Assembly (NCBI GenBank): GCA_045644545.1 | Contig: JAZRHC010000017.1 | Location: 3,503 to 67,502, forward strand | Length of the DNA stretch: 64,000 nucleotides | Origin: Scatosoma sp045644545 | GTDB taxonomy: Bacteria > Bacillota > Clostridia > Christensenellales > Borkfalkiaceae | Direction: 5' to 3' | Shown here: positions 54,154 through 62,287 of the stretch, piece by piece | How the letters are laid out: every line of letters begins with the position of its first letter | Numbering within the stretch: position 1 is the first letter of the stretch | Notes under the pieces: generated by a model | Database searches by the model: none | The model's input: only the letters and a program-made list of their open reading frames with translations | What the model was told of the DNA's origin: nothing | Translations under genes and position numbers: made by a program

Positions 54154-55280
54154 AATCGGATAAAAGAATTTCCGCCGTGATTTGCGCGGCGGGCAAGGGC
54201 GAGCGCGCGGGCTTTTCCAAAAACAAACTCCTCGTTCCCCTTTGCGGCGAGCCCGTGCTCAAAAAAACGGTCGCGGCGTTCGACTTTCCCGCAATCGACG
54301 AAATACTCCTTACCGTATCCCCCGCCGACGAAGCGGAGATCGGGGAATTATTTTCGGGTAACGAAAAACTCCGCCTCGTGAAAGGCGGCAACACCCGTTT
54401 TCAATCGGTGCAAAACGCGCTTAGGCAAGCGACGGGCGAGCTCGTGCTGATCCACGACGGCGCAAGACCCTTCGTTTCCCGCGAAGCGATCGAAAATTGT
54501 ATCGACTGCACCCTGCAAAAGGGCAGCGGAATCTGCGCGATCCCCGCGACGGACACGATCGCCGTAGCCGAAAACGGAAAGATCGTAGCCGTTCCCAACC
54601 GCGCCTCCCTTTATCAAATACAAACCCCGCAGGGCTTTTTCACGGAAGAGCTTAAAAAAGCGTACGAGCTCGCTAACGACGGGCAAAAATCGTACACGGA
54701 CGATTCTTCCGTCTACGCGGCGTTTATCGGCGCGCCTACTCTTTGCGACGGCTCGCCCGAAAATACTAAGCTCACCCACCCGCAGGACTTCGAAAAAACT
54801 TTCGCCCGCGTAGGCTTCGGCGTAGACACGCACGCGTTTGGGAAAGCGCAAAATTATATCGTCCTTTGCGGCGTGCGCGTTCCTTCGGAAAGCGGGTTGA
54901 TCGCGCATAGCGACGGCGACGTTGCCGTGCACGCGGCGATGGACGCCCTGCTCTCGGCGGCGGGCTTGAACGATATCGGGCATTATTTCCCCGATACGAA
55001 CGAAAAATGGAAAAACGCCGATTCTATGCAAATGCTCGACGAAGTTTTGCGACTTATCCGCGCGCGCGGCTACGGCGTGAAAAACCTTTCCGTTGCCATT
55101 CAAGCGGAAAAGCCGCGCTTGAAAAATTATATCGAGGAAATGAAAAACCGCCTTGCGGCGGCACTCAGCATTGATACGAACGCCGTGGGGATCACGGCGG
55201 GCACGAACGAAAAGCTCGGCTACGTAGGCGAAGGCAAAGGAATCACCGTGTACGCAACCGCGCTGTTAAAAGAGCTCTAA
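54150..55280 (+). CDS. ispDF: Bifunctional IspD/IspF (MEP pathway)
   Basis: A 376-residue fusion of two non-consecutive isoprenoid enzymes. IspD (about 1-218) has the cytidylyltransferase start AVICAAGKGERAG and LIHDGARPFV. IspF (about 220-376) starts RVGFGVDTHAFG with the zinc ligands in DTH, then IAHSDGDVAVHA, DIGHYFPDT and the ending TNEKLGYVGEGKGI. Fusion is known in several bacteria. Both halves look intact. It is translationally coupled to rqcP. Confidence 0.96.
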   Translation: MKSDKRISAVICAAGKGERAGFSKNKLLVPLCGEPVLKKTVAAFDFPAIDEILLTVSPADEAEIGELFSGNEKLRLVKGGNTRFQSVQNALRQATGELVLIHDGARPFVSREAIENCIDCTLQKGSGICAIPATDTIAVAENGKIVAVPNRASLYQIQTPQGFFTEELKKAYELANDGQKSYTDDSSVYAAFIGAPTLCDGSPENTKLTHPQDFEKTFARVGFGVDTHAFGKAQNYIVLCGVRVPSESGLIAHSDGDVAVHAAMDALLSAAGLNDIGHYFPDTNEKWKNADSMQMLDEVLRLIRARGYGVKNLSVAIQAEKPRLKNYIEEMKNRLAAALSIDTNAVGITAGTNEKLGYVGEGKGITVYATALLKEL

Positions 55281-55386
55281 CTCTGCTTGAAGTACGGCTA
55301 TAACCCAAAAACGGCTCGACAAATGCTCAAAGCGTTAAATCTCCGCTGAAAATAAAACTCCTTAGATATTCCAAGTATTACTCCGT

Positions 55387-55596
55387 TTAGAATCCCACCA
55401 ACTCTTTCATTGTCGTTTTTAGAGTCACGCATAAACCATAAAGAGTGTTGAATCGGATTTTCTTTCGCTTCGCTTGCATAATATCTTTTATCGTTTTTTC
55501 CCCTATGCCCGATCGTTTAGACAGTTCTTTTACTGTCCAATCTCTTTCCATTAACAAATTTTTTAAGTTTTGGGCTAATAATTGATATATATCCAT
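55387..55596 (-). CDS. Short XRE family regulator (third in window)
   Basis: A 69-residue Cro/CI-type HTH protein. The recognition region is TVKELSKRSGIGEKTIKDIMQAKRKKIRFNTL, and the end TTMKELVGF is typical. ATG at 55596 follows AAAGGAG; the longer frame reaches into the promoter. A TATAAT lies about 25 bases upstream. The stretch 55281-55386 between it and ispDF shows no gene or clear signal. Confidence 0.8.
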   Translation of the reverse strand: MDIYQLLAQNLKNLLMERDWTVKELSKRSGIGEKTIKDIMQAKRKKIRFNTLYGLCVTLKTTMKELVGF

Positions 55597-55720
55597 ACTT
55601 TTTCTCCTTTTCTTTAAATTATAGTACAAAGGCAAAAAAATACTTGATATTCTCATAATTGTGACATATGAAATAAGTATGATAAAAGGCAGAACGTGTA
55701 AATTGCAACACCGTCTACGG

Positions 55721-55750
55721 AAACCGCCCCGACCGAAGTCGGGGCGGTTT
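55721..55750 (-). terminator. Terminator of the YitT gene, matching the one at 38443
   Basis: Perfect 13-bp arms AAACCGCCCCGAC and GTCGGGGCGGTTT with loop CGAA, in the sequence context CGTCTACGG...TTTGC shared with 38436-38474. It terminates minus-strand transcription from 55777-56682. Confidence 0.8.
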
Positions 55751-55776
55751 GCCTTTTCGTTTATTTTATTTTTCTT

Positions 55777-56682
55777 TTATTTCTTGCGCCGATACATTTT
55801 GCTCGCGCCCATCACTTCACTCACTTCAATGATGGAAACGAACGCGTTTTCGTCCAAAACCGCCACGATTTCTTTCAAATGCGCGATTTCGAAACGGTTA
55901 ACCACCACGTAGAGCATCTTTTTTCCCGCGCCTGAATAATAGCCCTTTGCGTCCATAATCGTAATGCCGCGTTTAAGCTCTTCCGAAAGCGCACCCGCGA
56001 GCTCTTCCACGTTTTCCGTGATAATCAACGCGGCTTTGCCCTTTTCCAAGCCTTCGATAATAAAGTCGATCGTCTTTAACCCGATAAAATACGCGATCAA
56101 CGAATACAACGGCAACACCCACGACGAGAAAATTACCGCCGCCGTGATAAACAGCACCGCGTTATACATCATCACGAACGCCCCGACGGACATTCCGAGT
56201 TTTTTGTGGAAAATAAGCGACATAACCTCCACGCCGTCGAGCGCGCCGCCAAACTTCATTACGAGTCCGCTCCCGACGCCCGATAACAGCCCGCCAAACA
56301 GCGCGCCGAGCACCTTATCGTCGCCCACGACGGGCGAGCCCCCCGAAAAATCGAAAGGAATCACGCTGTTGATCAAAAACGAGGCGAGCGAATAGATCGC
56401 AACGGCGTACAGCGAATAGATTAAAAATTCAAATCCGATCTTATTATGCCCGAACAGGAAAAACGGAATATTCAAAACGATCAGGAAAACGGACATTCCA
56501 AGCCACGCAGGGGTGAGCTTATCGAGCAAAATGGAAGTACCCGAAAATCCGCCGTCGTAGATATTCAAAGGGTATAAAAACAAGCACACGCCGATCGCGT
56601 TAATGATCCCCGCTATCGTGAGTCCGAAAAAATTCAAAGGTCGAAGTCCTTTTAATTTTTTGAGTTTATCGAAAGTTGCCAT
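55777..56682 (-). CDS. YitT family membrane protein
   Basis: A 301-residue protein of the YitT family (DUF161 membrane part plus DUF2179). About five TM helices (20-190) include YPLNIYDGGFSGTSILL and GSGLVMKFGGALDGVEV. The C-terminal domain (about 215-295) has ITIMDAKGYYSGAGKKMLYVVV and ends FVSIIEVSEVMG. Function is unknown. It follows ddh by 10 bases. Confidence 0.9.
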   Translation of the reverse strand: MATFDKLKKLKGLRPLNFFGLTIAGIINAIGVCLFLYPLNIYDGGFSGTSILLDKLTPAWLGMSVFLIVLNIPFFLFGHNKIGFEFLIYSLYAVAIYSLASFLINSVIPFDFSGGSPVVGDDKVLGALFGGLLSGVGSGLVMKFGGALDGVEVMSLIFHKKLGMSVGAFVMMYNAVLFITAAVIFSSWVLPLYSLIAYFIGLKTIDFIIEGLEKGKAALIITENVEELAGALSEELKRGITIMDAKGYYSGAGKKMLYVVVNRFEIAHLKEIVAVLDENAFVSIIEVSEVMGASKMYRRKK

Positions 56683-56692
56683 TGATTTCTCC

Positions 56693-57676
56693 TTATAACA
56701 GCGTTTTTAAAAGCTCCTCTCGGCTCTTTGCCGAAAGGTAGGCGGGCGGCACGTCGAGCATCGTTTTACAGCCGTATACCCCCTCTTGATTCAAGCGGTA
56801 AACCGCCCTTGCGCAAGCGACGAGCACCGAAGCGGTAAATTCGGGATTGGAATCCAGCTTCAACGAATATTCGATCACGTGCTTGTTCTTTCCGTTCTCG
56901 CCCGTTGCGCCGCTTCTGATCACCACCCCGCCGTGCGGAAGTCCGCCGTGCTTTTCTTTGAGTTCTTCTTTGGTGATAAAATGCACCGTCGTGTTATACT
57001 CGGCGAAATAATTGGGCATCGTTTTGATTTCCCGCTCGATTCGCGCCTTATCCGCGCCCTCTGTCGCCACCACGAAGCATTCTCTTTCGTGCTTTTGCGC
57101 CGCGGTAAAATCGGGATTCTCCCCCCTTCTCACCGCCGCCGTCGCGCTTTCTACGGGAACGGTATATTGCCGTGCGTCCACGACCCCTTCGATTCGGCGA
57201 ATCGCGTCCGAATGACCTTGGCTTACGCCCTTACCCCAGAACGTATAGTCCTTGCCTTCGCTCAACACCGCGCCCGAATACAGCCTTGCCAGCGAGAACA
57301 TACCGGGATCCCAACCCGCGGAAACGAGCGCCATGCGCTTTGCCTGCGCCGCAATCGCCTCCACCGCCGCCACGTGGCGAGGGATATTCGCGTGGGTATC
57401 GAAGCTGTCCACCACGTTGAAATATTTGGCAAGCGCGGGCGTTTGCACGGGCAAATCCGTCGCGCTGCCCCCGCAAAGGATCATCACGTCGATCTGATCT
57501 TGCATTTTGATCGCGTCGTCTATGGAATACACGGGAAGTCCCGTGCACGTTTTCACCGTTTCGGGCGAACGACGGGTAAACACGCCGACAGCCGTAAGAT
57601 CGGGGTTTTGCCGAATGGCGTACTCCACGCCGCGCCCAAGATTACCGTATCCGTAAATACCAATACGAATGCTCAT
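56693..57676 (-). CDS. ddh: meso-Diaminopimelate dehydrogenase
   Basis: NADPH-dependent enzyme that makes meso-DAP from tetrahydrodipicolinate in one step, supplying lysine and peptidoglycan. It is 327 residues. The Rossmann motif is IGIYGYGNLGRGVE at the N-terminus, with CGGSATDLPVQTP, SFDTHANIPRH and SAGWDPGMFS, all typical of Ddh. It is the first gene of the ddh-yitT pair, driven by the promoter at 57713-57741. Confidence 0.95.
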   Translation of the reverse strand: MSIRIGIYGYGNLGRGVEYAIRQNPDLTAVGVFTRRSPETVKTCTGLPVYSIDDAIKMQDQIDVMILCGGSATDLPVQTPALAKYFNVVDSFDTHANIPRHVAAVEAIAAQAKRMALVSAGWDPGMFSLARLYSGAVLSEGKDYTFWGKGVSQGHSDAIRRIEGVVDARQYTVPVESATAAVRRGENPDFTAAQKHERECFVVATEGADKARIEREIKTMPNYFAEYNTTVHFITKEELKEKHGGLPHGGVVIRSGATGENGKNKHVIEYSLKLDSNPEFTASVLVACARAVYRLNQEGVYGCKTMLDVPPAYLSAKSREELLKTLL

Positions 57677-57712
57677 ATATCGTTACCTCTGATAACAAAT
57701 TCAATTATGATT

Positions 57713-57741
57713 ATTATAGCACATACGGCAAGATTTTTCAA
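57713..57741 (-). promoter_or_regulatory. Promoter of ddh
   Basis: TTGAAA (57736-57741) and TATAAT (57713-57718) on the minus strand, 17 bases apart. Confidence 0.8.
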
Positions 57742-57815
57742 GCGTACGAACGTGAAAATTTCCGTCGTTTTTTTATTATTTTTTATAGAAGGTATTCGAT
57801 TTTTTTATAATGGCA

Positions 57816-57843
57816 AAATCGGCGCTCGCAGGAACGCCGATTT
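57816..57843 (-). terminator. Terminator of purA
   Basis: Arms AAATCGGCG and CGCCGATTT with a ten-base loop, 16 bases after the purA stop. The minus-strand T-run is short (TTTTGCC). Confidence 0.65.
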
Positions 57844-57859
57844 CGCTTTCGTTAATAGA

Positions 57860-59134
57860 TTAATACATTTCGATATACGCGTCGCGTTCCGCGCCGACGG
57901 AAACGTATTTGATCTTGCAGCCGCAAGCCTTTTCCAAATACGCGATATAGTCGATTGCTTCTTGGGGCAAATCTTCCTTTTTGCGACACTTGGAAATATC
58001 CGAATTCCAGCCCTTCACCGTTTCGAACACGGGCTTACATTCGTCGAGCACGTCGGTAAACGGGAATTCGTGCACGATCTCGCCGTTGAGCTCGTACGCC
58101 GTGCAAATTTCAAGCTCTTCGTAGTCCGAAAGCACGTCGAGCTTGGTGAGCGCGATCTCCTTCGCGCCTTGGCAACGAATACCGTAGCGGGAAGCAACCA
58201 CGTCGAAAGGTCCAACTCTTCTGGGTCTGCCCGTCGCCGCGCCGTATTCCCCGCCGAGCGCGCGGAGCTTTTCCGCTTTTTCGCCGAAATATTCCGCCGT
58301 GAACGGACCTTCGCCAACGCAGGTGGAATACGCCTTCATAATCCCGATGGAATTATCAAGGGAAAGGTGCGGCACGCCCGCCCCGATCGGCGCGTACGCC
58401 GCGATCGTCGAGGAAGAGGACGTGTAGGGATAAATGCCGAAATCGATATCGCGAAGCGCGCCGAGCTGCGCTTCGAACATAATGTTTTTGCTTTCTTTAT
58501 TCGCCTTGTCGAGATACAGCCCCACGTCGCAAATATAAGGCGCGAGCGGCTTGCCGTATTTTTCGAAATATTCGATCATTTCTTGCGTTTTAATCTCGTC
58601 CGCGTGATATCCGCCGACGACCGTGAGGTTTTTCCATTCCACGATGTCCGCCACTCTTTTATACAGTCTGTCCGTGGAAAGCAGCTCGCCCATACGGAAC
58701 GCCTTTTTGAAATATTTATCCGCGTACACGGGCGCGATCCCGCGACGGGTCGAGCCGAATTTTTTGCCCGCCAATCTGTCCTCTTCGAGTCCGTCCTGCA
58801 ACACGTTATAAGGCATCGTGATCACGGCGCGATCGGAAATTTTAAGGTTTTCGGGCGTGATCTTGATCCCGCCCGCACGCAAGCGTTCCATTTCCTCGCA
58901 AAGGTGCTTAATGTCGATAACCATACCGTTGCCCATCACGTTCACGACGTCCTCGCGCAAAATGCCCGAAGGCAGAAGATTCAAAACGAATTTCCCGCGT
59001 TCGTTGATAACGGTGTGACCCGCGTTGTTGCCGCCCTGATAACGGCAAACGATATCGAATTTTTCGGAAAGAAGGTCGACCATACGGCCCTTGCCTTCGT
59101 CCCCCCAGTTGATTCCGCAAATAGATGTAAGCAT
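57860..59134 (-). CDS. purA: Adenylosuccinate synthetase
   Basis: GTP-dependent first step from IMP to AMP. It is 424 residues. The P-loop WGDEGKGR is at residues 10-17, the YQGGNNAGHTV segment follows, and the STRRGIAPVYADK and RPRRVGPFD regions hold IMP and GTP contacts. It appears monocistronic, with its own promoter and terminator. Confidence 0.96.
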   Translation of the reverse strand: MLTSICGINWGDEGKGRMVDLLSEKFDIVCRYQGGNNAGHTVINERGKFVLNLLPSGILREDVVNVMGNGMVIDIKHLCEEMERLRAGGIKITPENLKISDRAVITMPYNVLQDGLEEDRLAGKKFGSTRRGIAPVYADKYFKKAFRMGELLSTDRLYKRVADIVEWKNLTVVGGYHADEIKTQEMIEYFEKYGKPLAPYICDVGLYLDKANKESKNIMFEAQLGALRDIDFGIYPYTSSSSTIAAYAPIGAGVPHLSLDNSIGIMKAYSTCVGEGPFTAEYFGEKAEKLRALGGEYGAATGRPRRVGPFDVVASRYGIRCQGAKEIALTKLDVLSDYEELEICTAYELNGEIVHEFPFTDVLDECKPVFETVKGWNSDISKCRKKEDLPQEAIDYIAYLEKACGCKIKYVSVGAERDAYIEMY

Positions 59135-59247
59135 ATCCGTTTCTCCTTTTGGTTTTTCTCGATAGCGTACGTAAAGGCGCGAAAAAAGCCGAGCATTTCC
59201 GAAACCTTTGCCGAAAAACGCTCCGCGTACCTCAATATGTACGCCTT

Positions 59248-59276
59248 ATTATACTTCATTTTTTTTATTCTGTCAA
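59248..59276 (-). promoter_or_regulatory. Promoter of purA
   Basis: TTGACA (59271-59276) and TATAAT (59248-59253) on the minus strand, 17 bases apart; the leader to purA is about 105 bases. No purine riboswitch core was recognised in it. Confidence 0.85.
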
Positions 59277-59336
59277 GCCGTAAAGGGCAAAAATCGGGAA
59301 ATTAAAAAAATAATCGGAAAAATTTTTTATAAGGTA

Positions 59337-59365
59337 TTGACAAACCCGCGAAAATGCGGTATTAT
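59337..59365 (+). promoter_or_regulatory. Promoter of the NUDIX gene
   Basis: TTGACA (59337-59342), 17 bases, TATTAT (59360-59365), about 45 bases before the start codon. Confidence 0.85.
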
Positions 59366-59413
59366 TATAGTAGAAAAATAACGTAATCCACCCTTAAATA
59401 AGGAGGTAATTTT

Positions 59414-59905
59414 ATGTATTGCAGAGAATGTGGACAAAAACTCACCCTTCGCTTTTGCGAAAACGAAGGCTTGATCCCCTATTGCGGAACTTGCCAGTCG
59501 TATATGTTCCCGCAGTTCCCCGTCGCCGTGTCGATGGTCGTGACGAATCGCGCGCAGGATAAAATTCTGCTTGCCAAGCACGCCGAGGACGAGGACTTTA
59601 TCCTGTTTGCAGGCTATATCAAAAAAGGCGAAAACGCCGAAAAAACCATCCCCCGCGAAATCAAGGAAGAGCTGGGGCTCGACGTCGTAAAGGCGAAATA
59701 TATGTCCTCGCGCTATCACGCGAAAAAGGACGTTTTAATGCTGAACTTTATCGTCGTGATCGAGGAAAAGGAAATCAAGCTCAATCAAGAGATCGCGGAA
59801 GCGCGCTGGTGCACCCCCGAAGAAGCGGTCGCGCTCATTCGCAAGGGCACGACGGCGGAATTTTTCTTAAACAACGCCGTTCGCGAACTCAAAAAGAAAA
59901 TTTAA
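59414..59905 (+). CDS. NUDIX hydrolase with N-terminal zinc ribbon
   Basis: A 163-residue protein. Cys3, Cys6, Cys24 and Cys27 form a zinc ribbon as in NudC-type enzymes, and residues 67-89 form a complete NUDIX box (G-x5-E-x7-REIKEELGL). NudC relatives hydrolyse NADH or decap NAD-RNA, but this protein is shorter than NudC and the substrate cannot be decided. AAGGAGG precedes the ATG at 59414. Confidence 0.9.
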   Translation: MYCRECGQKLTLRFCENEGLIPYCGTCQSYMFPQFPVAVSMVVTNRAQDKILLAKHAEDEDFILFAGYIKKGENAEKTIPREIKEELGLDVVKAKYMSSRYHAKKDVLMLNFIVVIEEKEIKLNQEIAEARWCTPEEAVALIRKGTTAEFFLNNAVRELKKKI

Positions 59906-59929
59906 GTATTTTCTATTTACGAAAATCGT

Positions 59930-59953
59930 CGCGGGAGCTCCCGCGGCTTTTTT
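59930..59953 (+). terminator. Terminator of the NUDIX gene
   Basis: Self-complementary CGCGGGAGCTCCCGCG (59930-59945) followed by GGC and seven or more T. Confidence 0.88.
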
Positions 59954-59999
59954 TATACGAAAAATTTTTCTTTCCCTCTCAAAACCACCCGCCGTCCCG

Positions 60000-60028
60000 T
60001 TGACTTTTTGAATAATTTTTGGTAAAAT
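60000..60028 (+). promoter_or_regulatory. Promoter of the DUF1846 gene
   Basis: TTGACT (60000-60005), 17 bases, TAAAAT (60023-60028). Confidence 0.75.
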
Positions 60029-60037
60029 ATAAAAGAT

Positions 60038-60088
60038 AAGACTATCGTCTTAGGGTCGAGGGGATAATCCCCTTACCCCTAAACCCTA
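60038..60088 (+). other. Structured leader of the DUF1846 gene
   Basis: The leader holds a hairpin AAGAC/GTCTT (60038-60051). An outer stem TAGGGT/ACCCTA (60051-60056 with 60083-60088) encloses AGGGG (60059-60063), which can pair with either of two CCCCT copies (60069-60073 or 60076-60080). There is no terminator, so any effect would be on translation or stability. Confidence 0.45.
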
Positions 60089-60113
60089 TCAAAAGGAAGG
60101 AGCAACCCTACGA

Positions 60114-61589
60114 ATGAACAAACTCGGATTCGACAATAAAAAATACCTCGAAATGCAATCGGAAAAGATCGAAGAACGCATCAATTCTTTCGGAGGAAAG
60201 TTGTATTTGGAATTCGGCGGGAAGCTCTTCGACGACTACCACGCCTCCCGCGTGCTCCCCGGTTTTGAGCCCGACAGTAAGATCAAAATGCTCTTAAAAC
60301 TCAAAGAGATCGCGGAGATCCTCGTCGTGATCAGCGCGCGCGATATCGAAAACAATAAATACCGCCGCGACCTCGGCATCACCTACGACGCCGACGTTTT
60401 GCGACTTCTCGATATCTTTAAAGCCAAGGGCTTGTACGTGGGCAGCGTCGTGATGACGATGTATCATTCCCACCCCACCGTGGACGGGTTTATCAAACGC
60501 CTCAACAACCTCGGCGTGAACGTGTATAAGCACTACGCGATTGAAGGCTATCCCTCCGACGTGCAAAAGATCGTCAGCGACGAGGGCTACGGCAAAAACG
60601 AGTACGTTCCGACCACCCGTCGGCTCGTGGTCGTAACCGCGCCTGGGCCCGGGAGCGGGAAAATGGCGACCTGCCTTTCTCAGCTCTATCACGAAAACGC
60701 GCGCGGCGTGAAGGCGGGTTACGCAAAATTCGAAACCTTCCCGATTTGGAATTTGCCCCTTTCGCACCCCGTCAACGCGGCGTACGAAGCGGCGACCGCC
60801 GATTTAAACGACGTAAATATGATCGATCCCTTCCATTTGGAAGCCTACGGCACGCTCGCCGTGAATTACAACCGCGACGTGGAAATTTTCCCCGTGCTCA
60901 ACGCGATGTTCGAGAAAATTTTGGGCAAATCCCCCTATAAATCCCCTACCGATATGGGCGTGAATATGGCGGGAAACTGTATTTTCGACGACGAAGTTTG
61001 TCGCGAAGCCTCCAACGCGGAAATCATTCGCCGTTACTACGCCGCCCTTTGCGACGCGAGAACGGGCAGAGTGGGAAAAGAAGTCGTGGCGAAGCTCGAA
61101 CTTTTAATGAGCAAAATGGGCGTTTCCACGGACGACCGCGCGGCGATCAAGCCTGCGCTCGAAAAAGCGGAAGCTACGGGCACGCCCGCCGTTGCCATTG
61201 AGCTGACGGACGGCACGATCGTAACGGGAAAAACGGGAAAGCTTCTCGGGGCAAGCGCGGCGGCGATTTTGAACGCGCTCAAAGTGTTGGGAGGTATTCA
61301 CGACAAGATCGAGCTGATCTCCCCCACCGTGATCGAGCCGATTCAAAAACTCAAAGTCAATCATATGGGCGCGGTAAACCCCCGCCTGCACACCGACGAA
61401 GTGTTGATGGCGCTTTCCATCTGCGCGGTCACCAACCCGACGGCACAGCTCGCCTTAAATCAGCTGGACAAGCTGAAAAACGCCGAAATTCACTCGACGG
61501 TGCTGTTATCGCACGTAGACGAAAAGACCTTCAAGGCGCTGGGAATGCACGTAACCTGCGAGCCCGTGAAAGCCGCGCGACCTTTATAA
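60114..61589 (+). CDS. DUF1846 family protein
   Basis: A 491-residue protein that belongs to the DUF1846 family of Firmicutes and Actinobacteria, normally about 500 residues. It starts GFDNKKYLEMQSEKIEERI and has TAPGPGSGKMATCLSQLYHE, a P-loop-like segment (about 179-198), and a C-terminal MALSICAVTNPTAQLALNQL segment. Crystal structures of relatives exist, but I know of no firm function; a nucleotide-dependent enzyme role is a guess. AAGGAAGGAG precedes the ATG. Confidence 0.9.
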   Translation: MNKLGFDNKKYLEMQSEKIEERINSFGGKLYLEFGGKLFDDYHASRVLPGFEPDSKIKMLLKLKEIAEILVVISARDIENNKYRRDLGITYDADVLRLLDIFKAKGLYVGSVVMTMYHSHPTVDGFIKRLNNLGVNVYKHYAIEGYPSDVQKIVSDEGYGKNEYVPTTRRLVVVTAPGPGSGKMATCLSQLYHENARGVKAGYAKFETFPIWNLPLSHPVNAAYEAATADLNDVNMIDPFHLEAYGTLAVNYNRDVEIFPVLNAMFEKILGKSPYKSPTDMGVNMAGNCIFDDEVCREASNAEIIRRYYAALCDARTGRVGKEVVAKLELLMSKMGVSTDDRAAIKPALEKAEATGTPAVAIELTDGTIVTGKTGKLLGASAAAILNALKVLGGIHDKIELISPTVIEPIQKLKVNHMGAVNPRLHTDEVLMALSICAVTNPTAQLALNQLDKLKNAEIHSTVLLSHVDEKTFKALGMHVTCEPVKAARPL

Positions 61590-61601
61590 TCTTCTACCGC
61601 T

Positions 61602-61632
61602 GTCATTCTGAGGAGCGTAACGACGGAGAATC
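61602..61632. repeat. Single arm of the dispersed REP-like repeat
   Basis: The sequence GTCATTCTGAGGAGCG...GACGGAGAATC closely follows the left arm (reverse complement) of the element at 38039-38113. Confidence 0.65.
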
Positions 61633-61644
61633 TCATTCCATAAT

Positions 61645-61680
61645 CGAAAAGACGAGAAGCAATCGCTTCCCGTCTTTTCG
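61645..61680. terminator. Bidirectional terminator after the DUF1846 gene
   Basis: Sixteen-base arms starting CGAAAAGACG and ending CGTCTTTTCG (one mismatch) around AATC. It serves both the plus DUF1846 gene and the minus small membrane protein gene. Confidence 0.8.
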
Positions 61681-61683
61681 TTA

Positions 61684-61965
61684 TCAATCCTTTTTGTTTT
61701 TTCTCTTATGCTCACCGTATATGCCAGCCGTAACCGCCAACACAAAAACGACGACGCCGAACGCCGCGTCGAAAATCCACTTATCGCTATCCTCTCGACC
61801 GTTTTTCTCCTTTTCTTCCTTATATAATTCTTCTTCCGATTTCGAATCCGATTCTACGGAATAGAAACTCTCCGCTTTCGCGCGCTCCGCCTTTACGCTG
61901 ATCACGCCTACAAACGCAAAAAAAGCCGTAAAAATCACACAAATCCACTTTTTAACGCTTTTCAT
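61684..61965 (-). CDS. Small membrane protein behind a structured leader RNA
   Basis: A 93-residue protein with a signal or TM helix at about 6-26, a charged extracellular segment (about 27-60, rich in Glu, Lys and Ser) and a C-terminal TM helix (about 64-83) ending in a basic tail HKRKNKKD. I do not recognise a family. AGAGGA precedes the ATG at 61965. The ribosome site begins just after the T-run of a terminator that ends the upstream structured RNA, so expression is probably controlled by attenuation. Confidence 0.65.
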   Translation of the reverse strand: MKSVKKWICVIFTAFFAFVGVISVKAERAKAESFYSVESDSKSEEELYKEEKEKNGREDSDKWIFDAAFGVVVFVLAVTAGIYGEHKRKNKKD

Positions 61966-61980
61966 TTCTGTCCTCTGTAT

Positions 61981-62175
61981 AAAAAAAGATGTCGCTCCCT
62001 CACGAGAACGACACCGTAGAATATATCTTTCTCGTCAGTCACCACAACTTGTCTACAATTTAGGTCATATTGGAATTTGTAAACGCGATAAGAGATATAA
62101 TCCACCAAGATTATATCCAATACGCCCAATTCTAAAATTGTAGATTCCTTCCGAAGAAAGAATAAAAGTTGTGGT
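61981..62175 (-). ncRNA. Structured terminator-bearing leader RNA (candidate riboswitch or sRNA)
   Basis: About 195 bases between a consensus promoter and the gene at 61965. Pairings: P1 ACCACAACTT (62166-62175) with AAGTTGTGGT (62041-62050), ten perfect pairs; a UUCG-capped eight-pair hairpin (62144-62163); P2 (62132-62143 with 62053-62063), 11 pairs and one bulge; P3 (62117-62124 with 62066-62073), eight pairs with one wobble; P4 (62109-62117 with 62094-62102), nine pairs, loop TTGGTG. A terminator follows (61988-61999 with 62004-62015, then seven T). ACGAGAA (62029-62035) can pair with 62002-62008 and would disrupt the terminator. It matches no riboswitch or T-box consensus that I know. 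Confidence 0.75.
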
Positions 62176-62181
62176 ATCCTT

Positions 62182-62210
62182 ATTATACGCAATTTGAAAA
62201 AGAATGTCAA
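62182..62210 (-). promoter_or_regulatory. Promoter of the structured RNA
   Basis: TTGACA (62205-62210) and TATAAT (62182-62187) on the minus strand, exactly 17 bases apart. Transcription should begin near 62175-62179, at the first base pair of P1. Confidence 0.9.
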
Positions 62211-62222
62211 CGGTTTTTACAA

Positions 62223-62251
62223 CAAAAAACGGGAGTCCTGAAAACACCCGT
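62223..62251 (-). terminator. Terminator of the M50-like gene
   Basis: Arms ACGGG (62247-62251 on minus) and CCCGT followed by TTTTTT on the minus strand, loop of about 13 bases. It separates the protease gene from the structured RNA promoter. Confidence 0.65.
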
Positions 62252-62287
62252 CTTTTCCTTTCATTTTCCTTTCATTTTACTTTCGTT

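Noticed and set aside
56786..59305. An 839-codon plus-strand open frame across ddh and purA
   Set aside because: It is antisense to two well-conserved minus-strand genes and its product is Arg/His/Val-rich without motifs, as expected from complementary GC-biased codons.
61981..62175. 6S RNA identity for the structured RNA
   Set aside because: The nested stems with a UUCG side hairpin and a terminator/antiterminator next to a gene do not form the long rod with a central bubble typical of 6S.
61962..62210. An 82-codon minus-strand open frame across the structured RNA
   Set aside because: It starts inside the promoter -35, runs through the predicted helices and terminator, and has no ribosome site.
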